Assembly: GCF_035918235.1 (NCBI RefSeq)
Contig: NZ_CP109485.1
Span: forward strand, 3,968,001-4,032,000
Origin: Streptomyces sp. NBC_01445
GTDB lineage: Bacteria > Actinomycetota > Actinomycetes > Streptomycetales > Streptomycetaceae
Reading direction: 5' to 3'
DNA length: 64,000 nt
The notes beneath the pieces are model-generated. The model was not told the origin of the DNA, did not search any database, and saw nothing but the letters and a program-made list of their open reading frames with translations. Shown here piece by piece: positions 1 to 8,661 of the stretch. Position 1 is the stretch's first letter. Each line of letters starts with the position of its first letter. A program made the position numbers and the translations under genes.

Positions 1-723
1 CTGCGGATCGAGATCCTGCACCCGCAGGAGCAACTCGGCCTGCCCCAGGCCCAGCTTGGCCTCGGTGTTGCCGGGGTCGTCGCTCAGCACGTTCTTGTAC
101 GCCTGGACGGCTCCGGCGAGGTCGCCGGCGTCAAGAGCCTGGACGGCGGCTTCGAGCAGAGCGTCGTAGGGACCGGCCGGAGTCTCCACGACCGGTGCAG
201 ATCCCTCCGCATCGGCGTCGACCGTGATGCCGGTCAGGCCGAAGCGCTCCTCGGCGACCTGGATCAACTGGTCGAGCGTCCCGCGGATCTGCTCGACCGG
301 CGCGGCTCCCTGGAAGAGCGGCAGGGCCTGTCCGGCCACCACCGCGAAGACCGCCGGGATCCCCTGGACCCCGAACTGCTGCATCAGCATCTGATTGGCG
401 TCGACATCGATCTTGGCGAGCACGAACCGGCCGTTGTACTCGGCCGCGAGGCCTTCGAGCAGCGGGCTCAGCTGCTTGCACGGCTCGCACCACTCGGCCC
501 AGAAGTCGATGACGACGGGCACCTCGGCCGAGCGCTGGAGGACGTCGCGCTCGAAGCCGGCCTCATCGACGTCGATGACGAGGCTCGACGGGGAGACGGC
601 CCCGCCGCCGCCCTGCCGCGCGGACTCGGCACGCGCCTGCTCCGCCTTCGCCTTGGCCTCCTGGGCCGCCTTCACCGCGGCGAGGTCGACGACTCCGCTC
701 ATGGACATGTTCCGTGGCTGCAT
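1..723 (-). CDS. Thioredoxin/TPR co-chaperone, YbbN-like (partial)
   Basis: The C-terminus lies beyond base 1; 241 codons are visible. A charged Ala/Glu/Lys stretch (residues 15-36) precedes a thioredoxin fold with WCEPC at 78-82; the usual WCGPC has Gly where this has Glu. A second part rich in helices (about 165-241, with QALDAGDLAGAVQAYKNVL) looks like the start of TPR repeats. This order fits the CnoX/YbbN family of co-chaperones, which hold oxidation-damaged proteins for DnaK and GroEL; that role is family knowledge. The start at 723 follows GGGGAGGA at 7 bases; in-frame ATGs at 708 and 702 are possible. It is divergent from the TetR gene. Confidence 0.85.
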   Translation of the reverse strand, partial: MQPRNMSMSGVVDLAAVKAAQEAKAKAEQARAESARQGGGGAVSPSSLVIDVDEAGFERDVLQRSAEVPVVIDFWAEWCEPCKQLSPLLEGLAAEYNGRFVLAKIDVDANQMLMQQFGVQGIPAVFAVVAGQALPLFQGAAPVEQIRGTLDQLIQVAEERFGLTGITVDADAEGSAPVVETPAGPYDALLEAAVQALDAGDLAGAVQAYKNVLSDDPGNTEAKLGLGQAELLLRVQDLDPQ

Positions 724-912
724 GAGTACATCCTCCCCCTTCCGCGGTGCGTTGTGGGCCGGGACCGCCCGTCGCGGCCTCCCGCCGGACTGCGGGCGCC
801 GCCGAGGAGGCGGTCGCGGACCTGGTCCACGGCCCCAAGAGGGGCCGTTCTGCGGCCCGAAGGGGCCTGTTCGGCGCCGGGTCCCCACCCGGTGCCTCGT
901 GGTTGTCGCAAG

Positions 913-943
913 GCTCACTGAGCTTTCGCTACGGGTCGTAGCG
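913..943. promoter_or_regulatory. Two adjacent palindromes in a divergent 316-bp intergenic region
   Basis: The 724-1039 gap separates the co-chaperone from the divergent TetR gene. It holds GCTCA-C-TGAGC at 913-923 and CGCTAC-GGGTC-GTAGCG at 927-943, both perfect, plus a small GC hairpin at 830-847. The paired palindromes are a natural candidate for autoregulation by the adjacent TetR protein, but that is inference. I see no other gene in the gap. Confidence 0.35.
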
Positions 944-1039
944 TAACTCTCGCGGGGGCCGCGTGGGGAGGGGGTCCCGGTGATCTTCGCTGTGGTCTGC
1001 CTCACGGCGCTATCCCTACCGGCCGGTATGGTCCTTTTC

Positions 1040-1666
1040 ATGCAGAGCCGCATTCCCCCGCCCCTCCCGAGAACGGGCCGCCCGCGAAGTGCCACCGCCG
1101 ACGCGGCGATCCTCGAGGCGACCCGTGCGGCGCTGGTGGACCTCGGCTGGTCCAAACTCACGATGGGGGACGTGGCGACGCGAGCGGGCGTCGCCAAGAC
1201 GACGCTCTACCGGCGTTGGGCGAGCAAGAACGAGCTCGTCGTGGACGCGGTCGCGGTCCTCTTCGACGAGCTCGAACTCCCGGACAACGGCAGTCTCGCC
1301 GCGGACATCGGGGGTGTGGTCCTCCAGTTCGCGGCGCTCCTGAACCGCCCGGAGACCAAGACGGCGCTGATGGCGGTGGTCGCCGAGTCGACGCGTGACG
1401 AACCGCTGCGCGAGCGCATCCGCACCTCGATCGTGGACCGGCAGAAGCGCCTGGTCCTGGAGGGCCGCGCCCGCGCCCACGCGCGCGGCGAACTCCCCCT
1501 CGAGGCCGACCCGGCCGCCGCCGCCCGCACCGCCGACCTCATCTTCGACGTGGTCGCGGGAGCCGTGGTGCACCGCACGCTGGTGAGCGCGGAGCCGGTG
1601 GACGAGGAGTGGGTCGACCGGTTCACGATGCTGCTCCTGGGCGGACTCGCCTCCGTACAGGCGTAG
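1040..1666 (+). CDS. TetR family transcriptional regulator
   Basis: A 208-residue regulator. The N-terminal helix-turn-helix is typical (LTMGDVATRAGVAKTTLYRRWASKNELV, residues about 40-67, here given for its pattern of GVAKTTLYRRW), followed by an all-helical ligand and dimerisation domain. The opening GRPRSATADAAIL is usual for this subfamily. Start 1040 (MQSRIPPP) was preferred over GTG 980 or ATG 1028 because the upstream translation looks hydrophobic and unconserved. The target is unknown; the divergent co-chaperone gene and the gene's own promoter are first candidates. The 3' end converges on the hydrolase gene at 1682. Confidence 0.85.
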   Translation: MQSRIPPPLPRTGRPRSATADAAILEATRAALVDLGWSKLTMGDVATRAGVAKTTLYRRWASKNELVVDAVAVLFDELELPDNGSLAADIGGVVLQFAALLNRPETKTALMAVVAESTRDEPLRERIRTSIVDRQKRLVLEGRARAHARGELPLEADPAAAARTADLIFDVVAGAVVHRTLVSAEPVDEEWVDRFTMLLLGGLASVQA

Positions 1667-1681
1667 GCCGCCCGGGTTCCG

Positions 1682-2770
1682 TCACTTCTGCCAGGCGCAA
1701 CTGCCCAGCGTGGCACGCTTCCTGGCGACCAGACGGGCCGCCTCGTCCGCGGGCAGGACGTGGGTGTGTGAGCCCCGGCAGACGACCGTGCGGTCCCCGT
1801 GTCCGGCGAGGTCCACGAGGATCTGGTCCCAGTGGCGGTACTGCACGTCGTGCGCGGAGTCGGCGTACGTGCGGACCGTGACGCGGTCCGGGGAGAACTG
1901 CCGGCGCCAGGTCGCGAGCGTGGCCGGCGGGACCGTGGTGTCCTTGTCGCCGCCGTACAGGTACACGGGCGCCGTCAGCTTCGACAGGTCGGGGCCCGGC
2001 CGCTCGCAGTACAGCCTCTGCTCGTGGACCTGCGGCGCCGGATCGGCCTGCTGGCCGCGCTGGTTGTAGGTGCGGGCGCCGTCCTCGTACGCCGTGTCCG
2101 CGAAGCCCGGGATGGACTTGACGGGGCTGTCGTCGGGGAACGCCCACCACTTGCGGGGGTCGGTGATGGAGTCCTTCAGGGCCGCGGCGAGCGCGTCGTC
2201 GGACATCGAGCAGTACGCGGGCTTCTCGCCGTACGGCGGCAGGACGGCGGCCAGGTGCAGGGCGGAGACGCGGCCGGGCGCGCGGGCGGCGAGTTCGGCG
2301 GCGTAGGGGCCGCCTCCGGAGATCCCGACGATCCTGAACTTCTCGACGCCGAGGCGGTCGAGGACGTCGAGGGCGTCCCGCGCGAAGTCGGCCTTGCCGA
2401 GGGCGGGGTCGTACGCGGTGTCGCCGAAGCCGTTGCGCTCGACGGAGATCAGCCGCAGGCCCAGGTCCGCTCGCGTGGTGCGGAAGAAGTCGGTCATGTG
2501 GACGGCCCGCGCGCTGGTCCCGGTGCCGCCTATGTAGAGGACCGGGACACCGTCGCGCGGGCCCGAGTCGGTGTAGTGGGCCGTACGTCCGGAGGGCAGC
2601 TTCGCGGCGCGCACGTCGGGGCCGAGCGGGTCGAAGGTGTTCTGCACCTTCGGCTCGGCCGGCGGGCTCGCGCTCACCGCCCCGGACCCGCCGAGGACCA
2701 TCCCGCCGAGCAGCGCCAGGGCGGCGCATCCGACGGTGGTGGTGGTGCGGTTGAGTCCGGACAGACGCAC
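1682..2770 (-). CDS. Secreted alpha/beta hydrolase
   Basis: A 362-residue protein with a signal peptide at the N-terminus (Arg, then a hydrophobic run to about residue 35, ending VSASPPA). The alpha/beta hydrolase core has an oxyanion segment VLYIGGTGTS (78-86) and nucleophile elbow G149-I-S-G-G153 with Ser151. A later YLYGGDKDTTVP supplies the acid and YADSAHDVQYRHW a candidate His. The substrate cannot be read from the sequence. It is transcribed alone, convergent with the TetR gene, 100 bases downstream of icmA on the same strand. Confidence 0.8.
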   Translation of the reverse strand: MRLSGLNRTTTTVGCAALALLGGMVLGGSGAVSASPPAEPKVQNTFDPLGPDVRAAKLPSGRTAHYTDSGPRDGVPVLYIGGTGTSARAVHMTDFFRTTRADLGLRLISVERNGFGDTAYDPALGKADFARDALDVLDRLGVEKFRIVGISGGGPYAAELAARAPGRVSALHLAAVLPPYGEKPAYCSMSDDALAAALKDSITDPRKWWAFPDDSPVKSIPGFADTAYEDGARTYNQRGQQADPAPQVHEQRLYCERPGPDLSKLTAPVYLYGGDKDTTVPPATLATWRRQFSPDRVTVRTYADSAHDVQYRHWDQILVDLAGHGDRTVVCRGSHTHVLPADEAARLVARKRATLGSCAWQK

Positions 2771-2870
2771 GGGAACTCCAGGGGCAGGCGACGATCGACG
2801 TGCCCGCGCCTACCCCGGCCGCACCGGGTGACACCTGTCAGTCCCCAGGTGCCACCGGCGCGAACTCCCG

Positions 2871-4571
2871 TCAGAACCCGGCGGGTTCGGTGTACACGCC
2901 CCACTCGTCGCGCAGGACCCCGCAGATCTCGCCCAGGGTGGCCTCGGCGCGTACGGCGTCGAGCATCGGCGGGATCATGTTGCCGCCGTTGCGGGCGGCC
3001 TTCAGCATGTCGTCGAGGGCGGAGCGCACGCGGGCGTCGTCCCTGGCCGCCTTGCGGACCCCGAGCTCGCGCACCTGCTCGCGCTCGACCTCGTGGCTGA
3101 CGCGCAGGATCTCCAGGTCGCCGGTGACGGACCCGTGGTGCGCGTTGACGCCGACGACCCGCTTGTCGCCCTTCTCCAGCGCCTTCTGGTACTGGAACGC
3201 GGACTCGGCGATCTCGCCGGTGAACCAGCCGTCCTCGATGCCGCGCAGGATGCCCGAGGTCATGGGCCCGATGGGGTGCTGCCCGTCCGGGTGGGCGCGC
3301 AGGCCGCGCTCCTTGATCTGCTCGAAGATCTTCTCCGCGTCGGCCTCGATGCGGTCCGTGAGCTGCTCCACGAACCACGAACCACCCAGCGGGTCAGCGA
3401 CGTTGGCGACGCCGGTCTCCTCCATGAGGACCTGCTGCGTGCGCAGCGCGATCTCGGCGGCCTGCTCGGAGGGGAGCGCCAGGGTCTCGTCGAGGGCGTT
3501 CGTGTGCAGCGAGTTGGTGCCGCCGAGCACGGCCGCGAGCGCCTCGACGGCGGTCCGCACGACGTTGTTGTACGGCTGCTGCGCGGTCAGGGAGACCCCG
3601 GCGGTCTGCGTGTGGAAGCGCAGCCACTGCGCCTTGTCGGTCTTCGCCCCGTACACGTCCCGCAGCCAGCGGGCCCAGATGCGGCGCGCGGCGCGGAACT
3701 TGGCGATCTCCTCGAAGAAGTCGAGGTGCGCGTCGAAGAAGAAGGAGAGGCCGGGCGCGAAGACGTCCACGTCGAGCCCGCGCGACAGGCCGAGCTCCAC
3801 ATAGCCGAAGCCGTCGGCGAGCGTGTAGGCCAGCTCCTGCGCGGCCGTGGAGCCGGCCTCGCGGATGTGGTACCCGGAGACCGAGAGCGGCTTGTACGCG
3901 GGGATGCCCGCCGCGCAGTGCTCCATGAGGTCGCCGATCAGGCGCAGATGCGGCTCGGGCTGGAAGAGCCACTCCTTCTGCGCGATGTACTCCTTGAAGA
4001 TGTCGGTCTGGAGCGTGCCGTTGAGGACGGCAGGGTCGACGCCCTGCCGCTCGGCGGCCACGAGGTACATGCAGAAGACGGGCACGGCGGGGCCCGAGAT
4101 CGTCATGGACGTCGTGACGTCCCCGAGCGGGATGTCCTGGAACAGGACCTCCATGTCGGCGGCGGAGTCGATGGCGACGCCGCAGTGCCCGACCTCACCG
4201 AGCGAGCGCGGGTCGTCGGAGTCGCGCCCCATGAGCGTCGGCATGTCGAAGGCGACGCTCAGCCCTCCCCCGCCGGCGGCGAGGATCATCTTGTAGCGCT
4301 CATTGGTCTGCTCGGCGTTCCCGAACCCGGCGAACTGGCGGATCGTCCACGTACGGCCCCGGTACCCGGTCGGGTACAGGCCGCGCGTGAACGGGTACTC
4401 GCCGGGCCATCCGATCCGCTCGAAGCCGTCATAGGTGTCCCCGGGACGTGGCCCGTAGACCGGGTCGACCGGATCTCCCGAGAGCGTCGAGAAGTCGGCG
4501 TCCCGCTTGCGGGCGGAGTCGTACCGGGCCTGCCAGCGGCGGCGGCCCTCTTCGATGGCGTCAGCGTCCAT
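2871..4571 (-). CDS. icmA: Isobutyryl-CoA mutase large subunit
   Basis: The 566-residue product agrees in length and, as far as I recall the sequence, nearly residue for residue with Streptomyces IcmA ([19 protein letters not shown] start). It is the substrate-binding TIM-barrel subunit that interconverts isobutyryl-CoA and n-butyryl-CoA with adenosylcobalamin. The B12-binding domain (DxHxxG) is absent from the C-terminus, so it needs a separate small subunit, IcmB, not in this window. [13 protein letters not shown] and [14 protein letters not shown] lie in the conserved barrel. Start 4571 matches the known protein; ATG 4580 is an alternative. A perfect palindrome sits directly upstream. The gene links valine and butyrate metabolism to polyketide precursor supply (family knowledge). 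Confidence 0.95.
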   Translation of the reverse strand: MDADAIEEGRRRWQARYDSARKRDADFSTLSGDPVDPVYGPRPGDTYDGFERIGWPGEYPFTRGLYPTGYRGRTWTIRQFAGFGNAEQTNERYKMILAAGGGGLSVAFDMPTLMGRDSDDPRSLGEVGHCGVAIDSAADMEVLFQDIPLGDVTTSMTISGPAVPVFCMYLVAAERQGVDPAVLNGTLQTDIFKEYIAQKEWLFQPEPHLRLIGDLMEHCAAGIPAYKPLSVSGYHIREAGSTAAQELAYTLADGFGYVELGLSRGLDVDVFAPGLSFFFDAHLDFFEEIAKFRAARRIWARWLRDVYGAKTDKAQWLRFHTQTAGVSLTAQQPYNNVVRTAVEALAAVLGGTNSLHTNALDETLALPSEQAAEIALRTQQVLMEETGVANVADPLGGSWFVEQLTDRIEADAEKIFEQIKERGLRAHPDGQHPIGPMTSGILRGIEDGWFTGEIAESAFQYQKALEKGDKRVVGVNAHHGSVTGDLEILRVSHEVEREQVRELGVRKAARDDARVRSALDDMLKAARNGGNMIPPMLDAVRAEATLGEICGVLRDEWGVYTEPAGF

Positions 4572-4588
4572 GCTTCCCATGCTTTCAA

Positions 4589-4612
4589 ATTTACTAGGAC
4601 GTCCTAGTAAAT
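4589..4612. promoter_or_regulatory. Perfect 24-bp palindrome upstream of icmA, probable operator
   Basis: The half-site ATTTACTAGGAC is followed without spacer by its exact complement. It ends 9 bases before ATG 4580 and 18 before ATG 4571, overlapping the expected transcript start. Such symmetry with an AT-rich flank in this GC-rich sequence suggests a dimeric repressor site, probably TetR or MarR type. The regulator is not identified; the MarR gene at 5047-5556 is the nearest candidate. Confidence 0.7.
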
Positions 4613-4622
4613 GTCGATGGCA

Positions 4623-4649
4623 AACCGCCCGCACATCGTGCGGGCGGTT
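4623..4649 (-). terminator. Intrinsic terminator of the DUF3817 gene
   Basis: A perfect 12-bp stem (AACCGCCCGCAC and complement) with a 3-base loop lies just after the stop of the gene at 4665-5003. On the minus strand the stem ends in a short T run. It also separates that gene from the icmA operator. Confidence 0.75.
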
Positions 4650-4664
4650 CAGTGGCGCGGTTCG

Positions 4665-5003
4665 TCAGGCCTTGGCGACGGCGGGGGCGCCGTCGGCGAC
4701 CTTGGAGTCCAGCTCGCGGGAGATCTTCCGCTCGACGAAGAACGCGGCGGTGGGGATCGTGCCGGCGATCAGGACCCACAGCTGCTTGCCGACCGGCCAC
4801 TTCGCCTTGGAGCCCAGGTCGAAGGCGAAGACCAGGTAGACCACGTACAGCCAGCCGTGCGCGATGGCGACGACGCGCGTGACGTCCGCCGCGCCGTCGA
4901 TGCCGAGCACGTACTTGGCGATCATGCCGAGGCACAGCAGGACCAGCAGGACGCCCGTGACAAAGGCCATCACCCGGTACCGGGTCAGCACGCTTCGTTT
5001 CAT
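4665..5003 (-). CDS. DUF3817 integral membrane protein
   Basis: A 112-residue protein with three hydrophobic segments (about 11-30, 43-63, 74-90) and the conserved pattern HGWLYVVYLVFAFDLGSKAKW. This is the DUF3817 family, of unknown function and common in Actinobacteria. The charged tail FFVERKISRELDSK follows the last helix. A second family member lies at 5987-6331, so the two are local paralogues. It probably shares a transcript with the MarR gene upstream on the same strand. Confidence 0.8.
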   Translation of the reverse strand: MKRSVLTRYRVMAFVTGVLLVLLCLGMIAKYVLGIDGAADVTRVVAIAHGWLYVVYLVFAFDLGSKAKWPVGKQLWVLIAGTIPTAAFFVERKISRELDSKVADGAPAVAKA

Positions 5004-5046
5004 GGATACGAGCGTAACGGCCCGTTTTGCGCGATCTTCGCGCGGG

Positions 5047-5556
5047 TCAGCCCTCGTCGAAGTCGTGCGCGGCGACCCGCAGCGGCCGCAGCATCGCGAA
5101 GATCTCGCCGCACTCCTCGGCGTCGTACGCCCCGAGCCCGAAGTCCATCGCCATCAGGTCGCGGGTGGCGGCGTCGCAGACCTCGCGGCCCTTGGCCGTG
5201 ATGGAGGCGAGCGTTCCGCGGCCGTCGTTCGGGTTGGGCCGCTTGTCGACGAGCCCGGACCGCACGAGGCGGTCGACGGTGTTCGTCACCGAGGTCGGGT
5301 GCACCATGAGCCGCTCACCGATCTTCGACATCGGCAGCTCGCCGGCCTTGGAGAAGGTGAGCAGCACCAGCGCCTCATAGCGCGCGAAGGTCAGTCCGTA
5401 CGGCTTCACGACCGCGTCGACCTCGGCCAGGAGGATCTGGTGCGCGCGCATGATCGAGGTGATCGCACCCATGGACGGCACTGATCCCCAGCGCTGCTTC
5501 CAGAGTTCGTCTGCGCGGGCGATGGGATCGAAGGCAAGGCTGAGCGGCTTCGGCAC
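5047..5556 (-). CDS. MarR family transcriptional regulator
   Basis: A 169-residue winged helix regulator. The dimerisation helices open the protein (SIMRAHQILLAEVDAVV), followed by the DNA-reading region ARYEALVLLTFS...ELPMSKIGERLMVHPTSVTNTVDRLVRSGLV and a wing with DGRGTLASIT. The GTG at 5556 has AAGG at 8 bases; a TTG at 5562 is also in frame. The effector is unknown. Position between two DUF3817 genes, and nearest to the icmA palindrome, makes those genes plausible targets (inference). Confidence 0.85.
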   Translation of the reverse strand: MPKPLSLAFDPIARADELWKQRWGSVPSMGAITSIMRAHQILLAEVDAVVKPYGLTFARYEALVLLTFSKAGELPMSKIGERLMVHPTSVTNTVDRLVRSGLVDKRPNPNDGRGTLASITAKGREVCDAATRDLMAMDFGLGAYDAEECGEIFAMLRPLRVAAHDFDEG

Positions 5557-5626
5557 GCCCAAGACCTTACCGGCCGGTCATATGCTGGTCAGCCCCGTCT
5601 CGCCCTTCGGTCCCGGCCCACGCGAA

Positions 5627-5652
5627 AGCCCCGGCCCGCCCGGGCCGGGGCT
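5627..5652 (-). terminator. Intrinsic terminator of the thiamine-binding/DUF3817 operon
   Basis: A perfect 12-bp GC stem (AGCCCCGGCCCG and complement) with a two-base loop, followed on the minus strand by TTTCGCG. It lies between the stop at 5694 and the downstream MarR gene. Confidence 0.7.
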
Positions 5653-5693
5653 CTCCACGGAAGACGGTTCGCGGGGGTGTCACTCCCGGGGTG

Positions 5694-5990
5694 TCACTCC
5701 CCCGCGAGGTGCCGCTCCACCGTCGCGACCTTCGACGTCATGCCGTCCGTCACACCGGGGCGGATGTCCGCCTTGAGGACGAGCGATACGCGCGGGGCCC
5801 GCGCCTCGACGGCGGCGACGGCGCGCTTCACGACGTCCATCACCTCGTCCCACTCGCCCTCGATGGAGGTGAACATGGCGTCGGTGCGGTTCGGGAGCCC
5901 GGATTCGCGCACGACGCGGACGGCGTCGGCCACGTACTCGCCGACGTCCTCGCCGACGCCGAGCGGGGAGACCGAGAAGGCGACGATCAT
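5694..5990 (-). CDS. MTH1187/YkoF-family thiamine-binding protein
   Basis: A 98-residue single-domain protein opening [24 protein letters not shown], with [19 protein letters not shown] in the middle. This matches the MTH1187 (UPF0045) ferredoxin-like family, some members of which bind thiamine or its pyrimidine part. Its ATG overlaps the stop of the upstream DUF3817 gene (ATGA at 5987-5990), so the two are translationally coupled. No riboswitch is visible upstream. The cytoplasmic role is unproved. Confidence 0.8.
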   Translation of the reverse strand: MIVAFSVSPLGVGEDVGEYVADAVRVVRESGLPNRTDAMFTSIEGEWDEVMDVVKRAVAAVEARAPRVSLVLKADIRPGVTDGMTSKVATVERHLAGE

Positions 5991-6331
5991 GCGTTCACGG
6001 CCTTCTCCTGGCGGGCGCGGGACGCGATGACCGCGGCCTCCGCCTCACGCTTCAGCTTGCGCTCGGCGAAGAAGCCGCCGGTCGGCAGGACGGAGAGGAC
6101 GAAGTAGAGGGCGCCGGTCTTGAAGCCCCACTTCGTACGGTTCCACGCGTCGAGCCAGAAGAGCACGTAGAGGATGAACAGGACGCCGTGCACCATGCCC
6201 ATCACCGGGACGGCGTCGAACTCCGTGGTCCGCTTCAGCACCGAGCAGACGAGGAGCAGCAGGAAGGAGACCGCCTCGGGGGCGGAGACCAGGCGGAGTC
6301 GGCGGAGTGCGGAGGCGGTCTTGATGTCCAC
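5987..6331 (-). CDS. DUF3817 membrane protein (second copy)
   Basis: A 114-residue protein with three hydrophobic segments and the family pattern [23 protein letters not shown], ending [13 protein letters not shown]. It parallels the protein at 4665-5003, including the FF-ERK tail, so the genes are paralogues that flank a MarR gene. The GTG start at 6331 ([12 protein letters not shown]) has AAGG at 6 bases; the frame remains open to 6412 but that extension looks unlike a protein start. It is coupled to the thiamine-binding gene by an ATGA overlap. Confidence 0.75.
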   Translation of the reverse strand: MDIKTASALRRLRLVSAPEAVSFLLLLVCSVLKRTTEFDAVPVMGMVHGVLFILYVLFWLDAWNRTKWGFKTGALYFVLSVLPTGGFFAERKLKREAEAAVIASRARQEKAVNA

Positions 6332-6496
6332 GGGGCACCTTCGGCAGAAGCGGTGAGGGGGCGGGGCGTTCGATCTTGTGAACGCAAGCACAAGCGCTGT
6401 CCATTGTGGCATCGGGGATGTCCCGGGGTTCGCTCAGGGTTCGTTCAGGGCCGGGACCCCTGTCCCGGGGGGCATCTCGCCCATTACCGTCACATC

Positions 6497-7135
6497 GTGG
6501 CTACGTTCCGACTTCAAGGCAGCAGAGTGCTCGCCGTCGACATGACGGGCGACAGCGTCAAGGCGAAGACCGGCTCGATGGTCGCGTACGACGGCCGGAT
6601 GGCGTTCAAGAAGATGACGGGCGGCGGCGAGGGCATCCGCGGGATGGTGACCCGCCGCCTGACCGGCGAGGAGATGACCGTGATGGAGGTGAAGGGGCAG
6701 GGCACGTGCTGGTTCGCAGACCGGGCCAGCGAGATCAGCGTCGTGAACCTGCGGGGCGACACGCTCTTCGTCGAGTCGAGCAATCTGCTCTGCACGGACG
6801 CGGGACTGCGCACCGGCACGTCCTTCACCGGCGTGCGCGGCGCCTCCCAGGGCAACGGCCTGTTCACGACGACCGTCGAGGGCCACGGCCAGGCGGCGAT
6901 CATGAGCGAGGGCCCCGCCGTCGTGCTCCGCGTCAGCCGGGACCACCCCCTCACCGTCGACCCGGGCGCATATGTCGCACATCAGGGGAATGTGCGGCAG
7001 TCCTTCCAGTCGGGCGTCACGTTCCGCACGTTCATGGGAGAGGGCGGCGGCGAGGCCTTCCAGATCCGCTTCGAGGGCGACGGCCTGGTCTACGTACAGC
7101 CCAGTGAGCGCAACACGATCGCGGGGGATGTGTGA
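6497..7135 (+). CDS. AIM24 family protein, first of three
   Basis: A 212-residue protein of the AIM24/DUF124 beta-rich fold, which resembles the trp RNA-binding attenuation protein. Repeated beta motifs include VKAKTGSMVAYDGRMAFKK, GQGTCWFADRASEISVV, GDTLFVESSNLLC and GLFTTTVEGHGQAAIM. In yeast the family acts in mitochondrial membrane organisation; bacterial function is unknown. The GTG start at 6497 has no clear ribosome site and lies about 10 bases after an AT-richer hexamer, so the message may be leaderless. One base separates the stop from the next start. Confidence 0.8.
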   Translation: MATFRLQGSRVLAVDMTGDSVKAKTGSMVAYDGRMAFKKMTGGGEGIRGMVTRRLTGEEMTVMEVKGQGTCWFADRASEISVVNLRGDTLFVESSNLLCTDAGLRTGTSFTGVRGASQGNGLFTTTVEGHGQAAIMSEGPAVVLRVSRDHPLTVDPGAYVAHQGNVRQSFQSGVTFRTFMGEGGGEAFQIRFEGDGLVYVQPSERNTIAGDV

Positions 7136-7136
7136 G

Positions 7137-7787
7137 ATGCCCTTCCGTGAGATCAACTCGAAGATGGTCGAGGCGACGGTCGTCCCCGGCCGGCGGATCT
7201 ACAGCCAGCGCGGCGCGATGCTCGCCTACAAGGGGGACGTGACCTTCACGCCCAGCATCCAGGGCGGCCAGGGCGGGGTGATGTCGATGCTCGGGCGCCG
7301 CGTGGCGAACGAGGCGACGCCGCTGATGACCGTCGACGGCAGCGGCACCGTCCTCTTCGGGCACGGCGGCCATCACGTCCAGGTGATAGCCCTCTCCGGA
7401 GACACCCTCTATGTGGAGGCGGACCGGCTGCTCGCCTTCGACGGGAGTCTTCGGCAGGGCACGATGTTCATGGGCTCGCAGGGCGGCGTCATGGGGATGG
7501 TGCGCGGCCAGGTCACCGGACAGGGCCTGTTCACCACGACCCTCAAGGGACACGGCGCGGTCGCCGTCATGGCGCACGGCGGCGTCATCGAGCTGCCGAT
7601 CACCCCGGGCCGCCCCGTCCATGTCGACCCGCAGGCGTACGTCGCGCACCACGGCGACGTACGGAACAAGCTGTCCACGGCCCTCGGCTGGCGCGACATG
7701 GTGGGGCGCGGCTCCGGCGAGGCGTTCCAGCTGGAGCTCAGCGGCAGCGGCGCGGTGTACGTCCAGGCCTCGGAGGAGAAGCTGTGA
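7137..7787 (+). CDS. AIM24 family protein, second of three
   Basis: A 216-residue paralogue of the preceding gene: QRGAMLAYKGDVTF, LFGHGGHHVQVIALSGDTLYVEADRLLAF and GLFTTTLKGHGAVAVM align with motifs there. It has Gly-rich loops (QGGQGGVMSMLGRR), but no signal peptide or membrane helix. The start ATG is one base after the upstream stop, and the stop overlaps the next start (GTGA at 7784-7787). The three genes are therefore one translationally coupled unit. Function unknown. Confidence 0.8.
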   Translation: MPFREINSKMVEATVVPGRRIYSQRGAMLAYKGDVTFTPSIQGGQGGVMSMLGRRVANEATPLMTVDGSGTVLFGHGGHHVQVIALSGDTLYVEADRLLAFDGSLRQGTMFMGSQGGVMGMVRGQVTGQGLFTTTLKGHGAVAVMAHGGVIELPITPGRPVHVDPQAYVAHHGDVRNKLSTALGWRDMVGRGSGEAFQLELSGSGAVYVQASEEKL

Positions 7788-8557
7788 GCAGCCCGGTGAT
7801 CTTCGACCCGGCCACCCTGCCGGCCGACGACAACGTGAACGCGTACACGTTCTGTGTGGAGCTCAAGGGCAGCAGCTGGTTCCTGCAGAAGGGCAAGATG
7901 ATCGCCTACTACGGGCGCATCGACTTCAACGGGATCGGGCACGGCCGCCTGGACCGCCTCGTGCGGACGTCCTTCCATTCCCCGCTGCACGCGAGCGACT
8001 GGGTCGTGGCGGAGGGTTCGGGCAAGATGCTGCTCGCCGACCGGGCCTTCGACGTGAACTCGTACGACCTGGAGAACGGGAACCTGACGATCCGCTCGGG
8101 CAACCTGCTCGCTTTTCAGCCAACTCTCGCGCTGAAGCAGTCGATCGTTCCCGGCTTTCTGACACTCATTGGCACGGGCAAATTCGTGGCGGCCTCGAGC
8201 GGCCCGGTGGTCTTCATGGAGCCGCCCATCCGCGTTGATCCACAGGCGCTGGTCGGCTGGGCTGACTGCCCGTCACCTTGCCACCACTACGACCACTCCT
8301 ATCTGACGGGCGTGATCGGCGGTCTACGTGCGATGACGGGCGTCGGAGGCGTCTCCGGGGAGGAGCACCAGTTCGAGTTCGTGGGCGCCGGAACGGTATT
8401 GCTGCAGTCCACAGAGACGTTGATGGCCGAACAGGCGACGGGCGCGGTGCCGCAGCAGGCGGGCGTGCCGGGCGGTCACGGAGCACCCGGACAGCAGCCG
8501 GGGGTACCGCGTCTTCCCGGACAGCTCGGCGACCTCCAGCGTCGCTTCGGACTGTGA
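7784..8557 (+). CDS. AIM24 family protein, third of three
   Basis: A 257-residue, more divergent AIM24 member (FLQKGKMIAYYGRIDF, LTIRSGNLLAFQPTL, GPVVFMEPPIRVDPQALVGWADCPSPC). It differs in a conserved Cys/His patch DCPSPCHHYDH (about residues 167-177) absent from the first two, and in a 45-residue Gln/Gly/Pro tail (QQAGVPGGHGAPGQQPGVPRLPGQ). The Cys/His cluster could hold a metal (inference). The GTG start overlaps the previous stop. Confidence 0.75.
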   Translation: MSSPVIFDPATLPADDNVNAYTFCVELKGSSWFLQKGKMIAYYGRIDFNGIGHGRLDRLVRTSFHSPLHASDWVVAEGSGKMLLADRAFDVNSYDLENGNLTIRSGNLLAFQPTLALKQSIVPGFLTLIGTGKFVAASSGPVVFMEPPIRVDPQALVGWADCPSPCHHYDHSYLTGVIGGLRAMTGVGGVSGEEHQFEFVGAGTVLLQSTETLMAEQATGAVPQQAGVPGGHGAPGQQPGVPRLPGQLGDLQRRFGL

Positions 8558-8661
8558 GCGGTAATCTGCGGAGTGTGACGTCGAACGCGTGACCCCTTTG
8601 TGTCACGAGGGGGTGGGAGGCGTCACACTCCCCACTTTCGTTCGCATTTCAACTTCTTAGG

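Noticed and set aside
6188..6496. 5' extension of the first AIM24 protein
   Set aside because: The extension translates as His/Gln/Arg-rich sequence antisense to the DUF3817 gene and has no conserved start; GTG 6497 begins the conserved domain.
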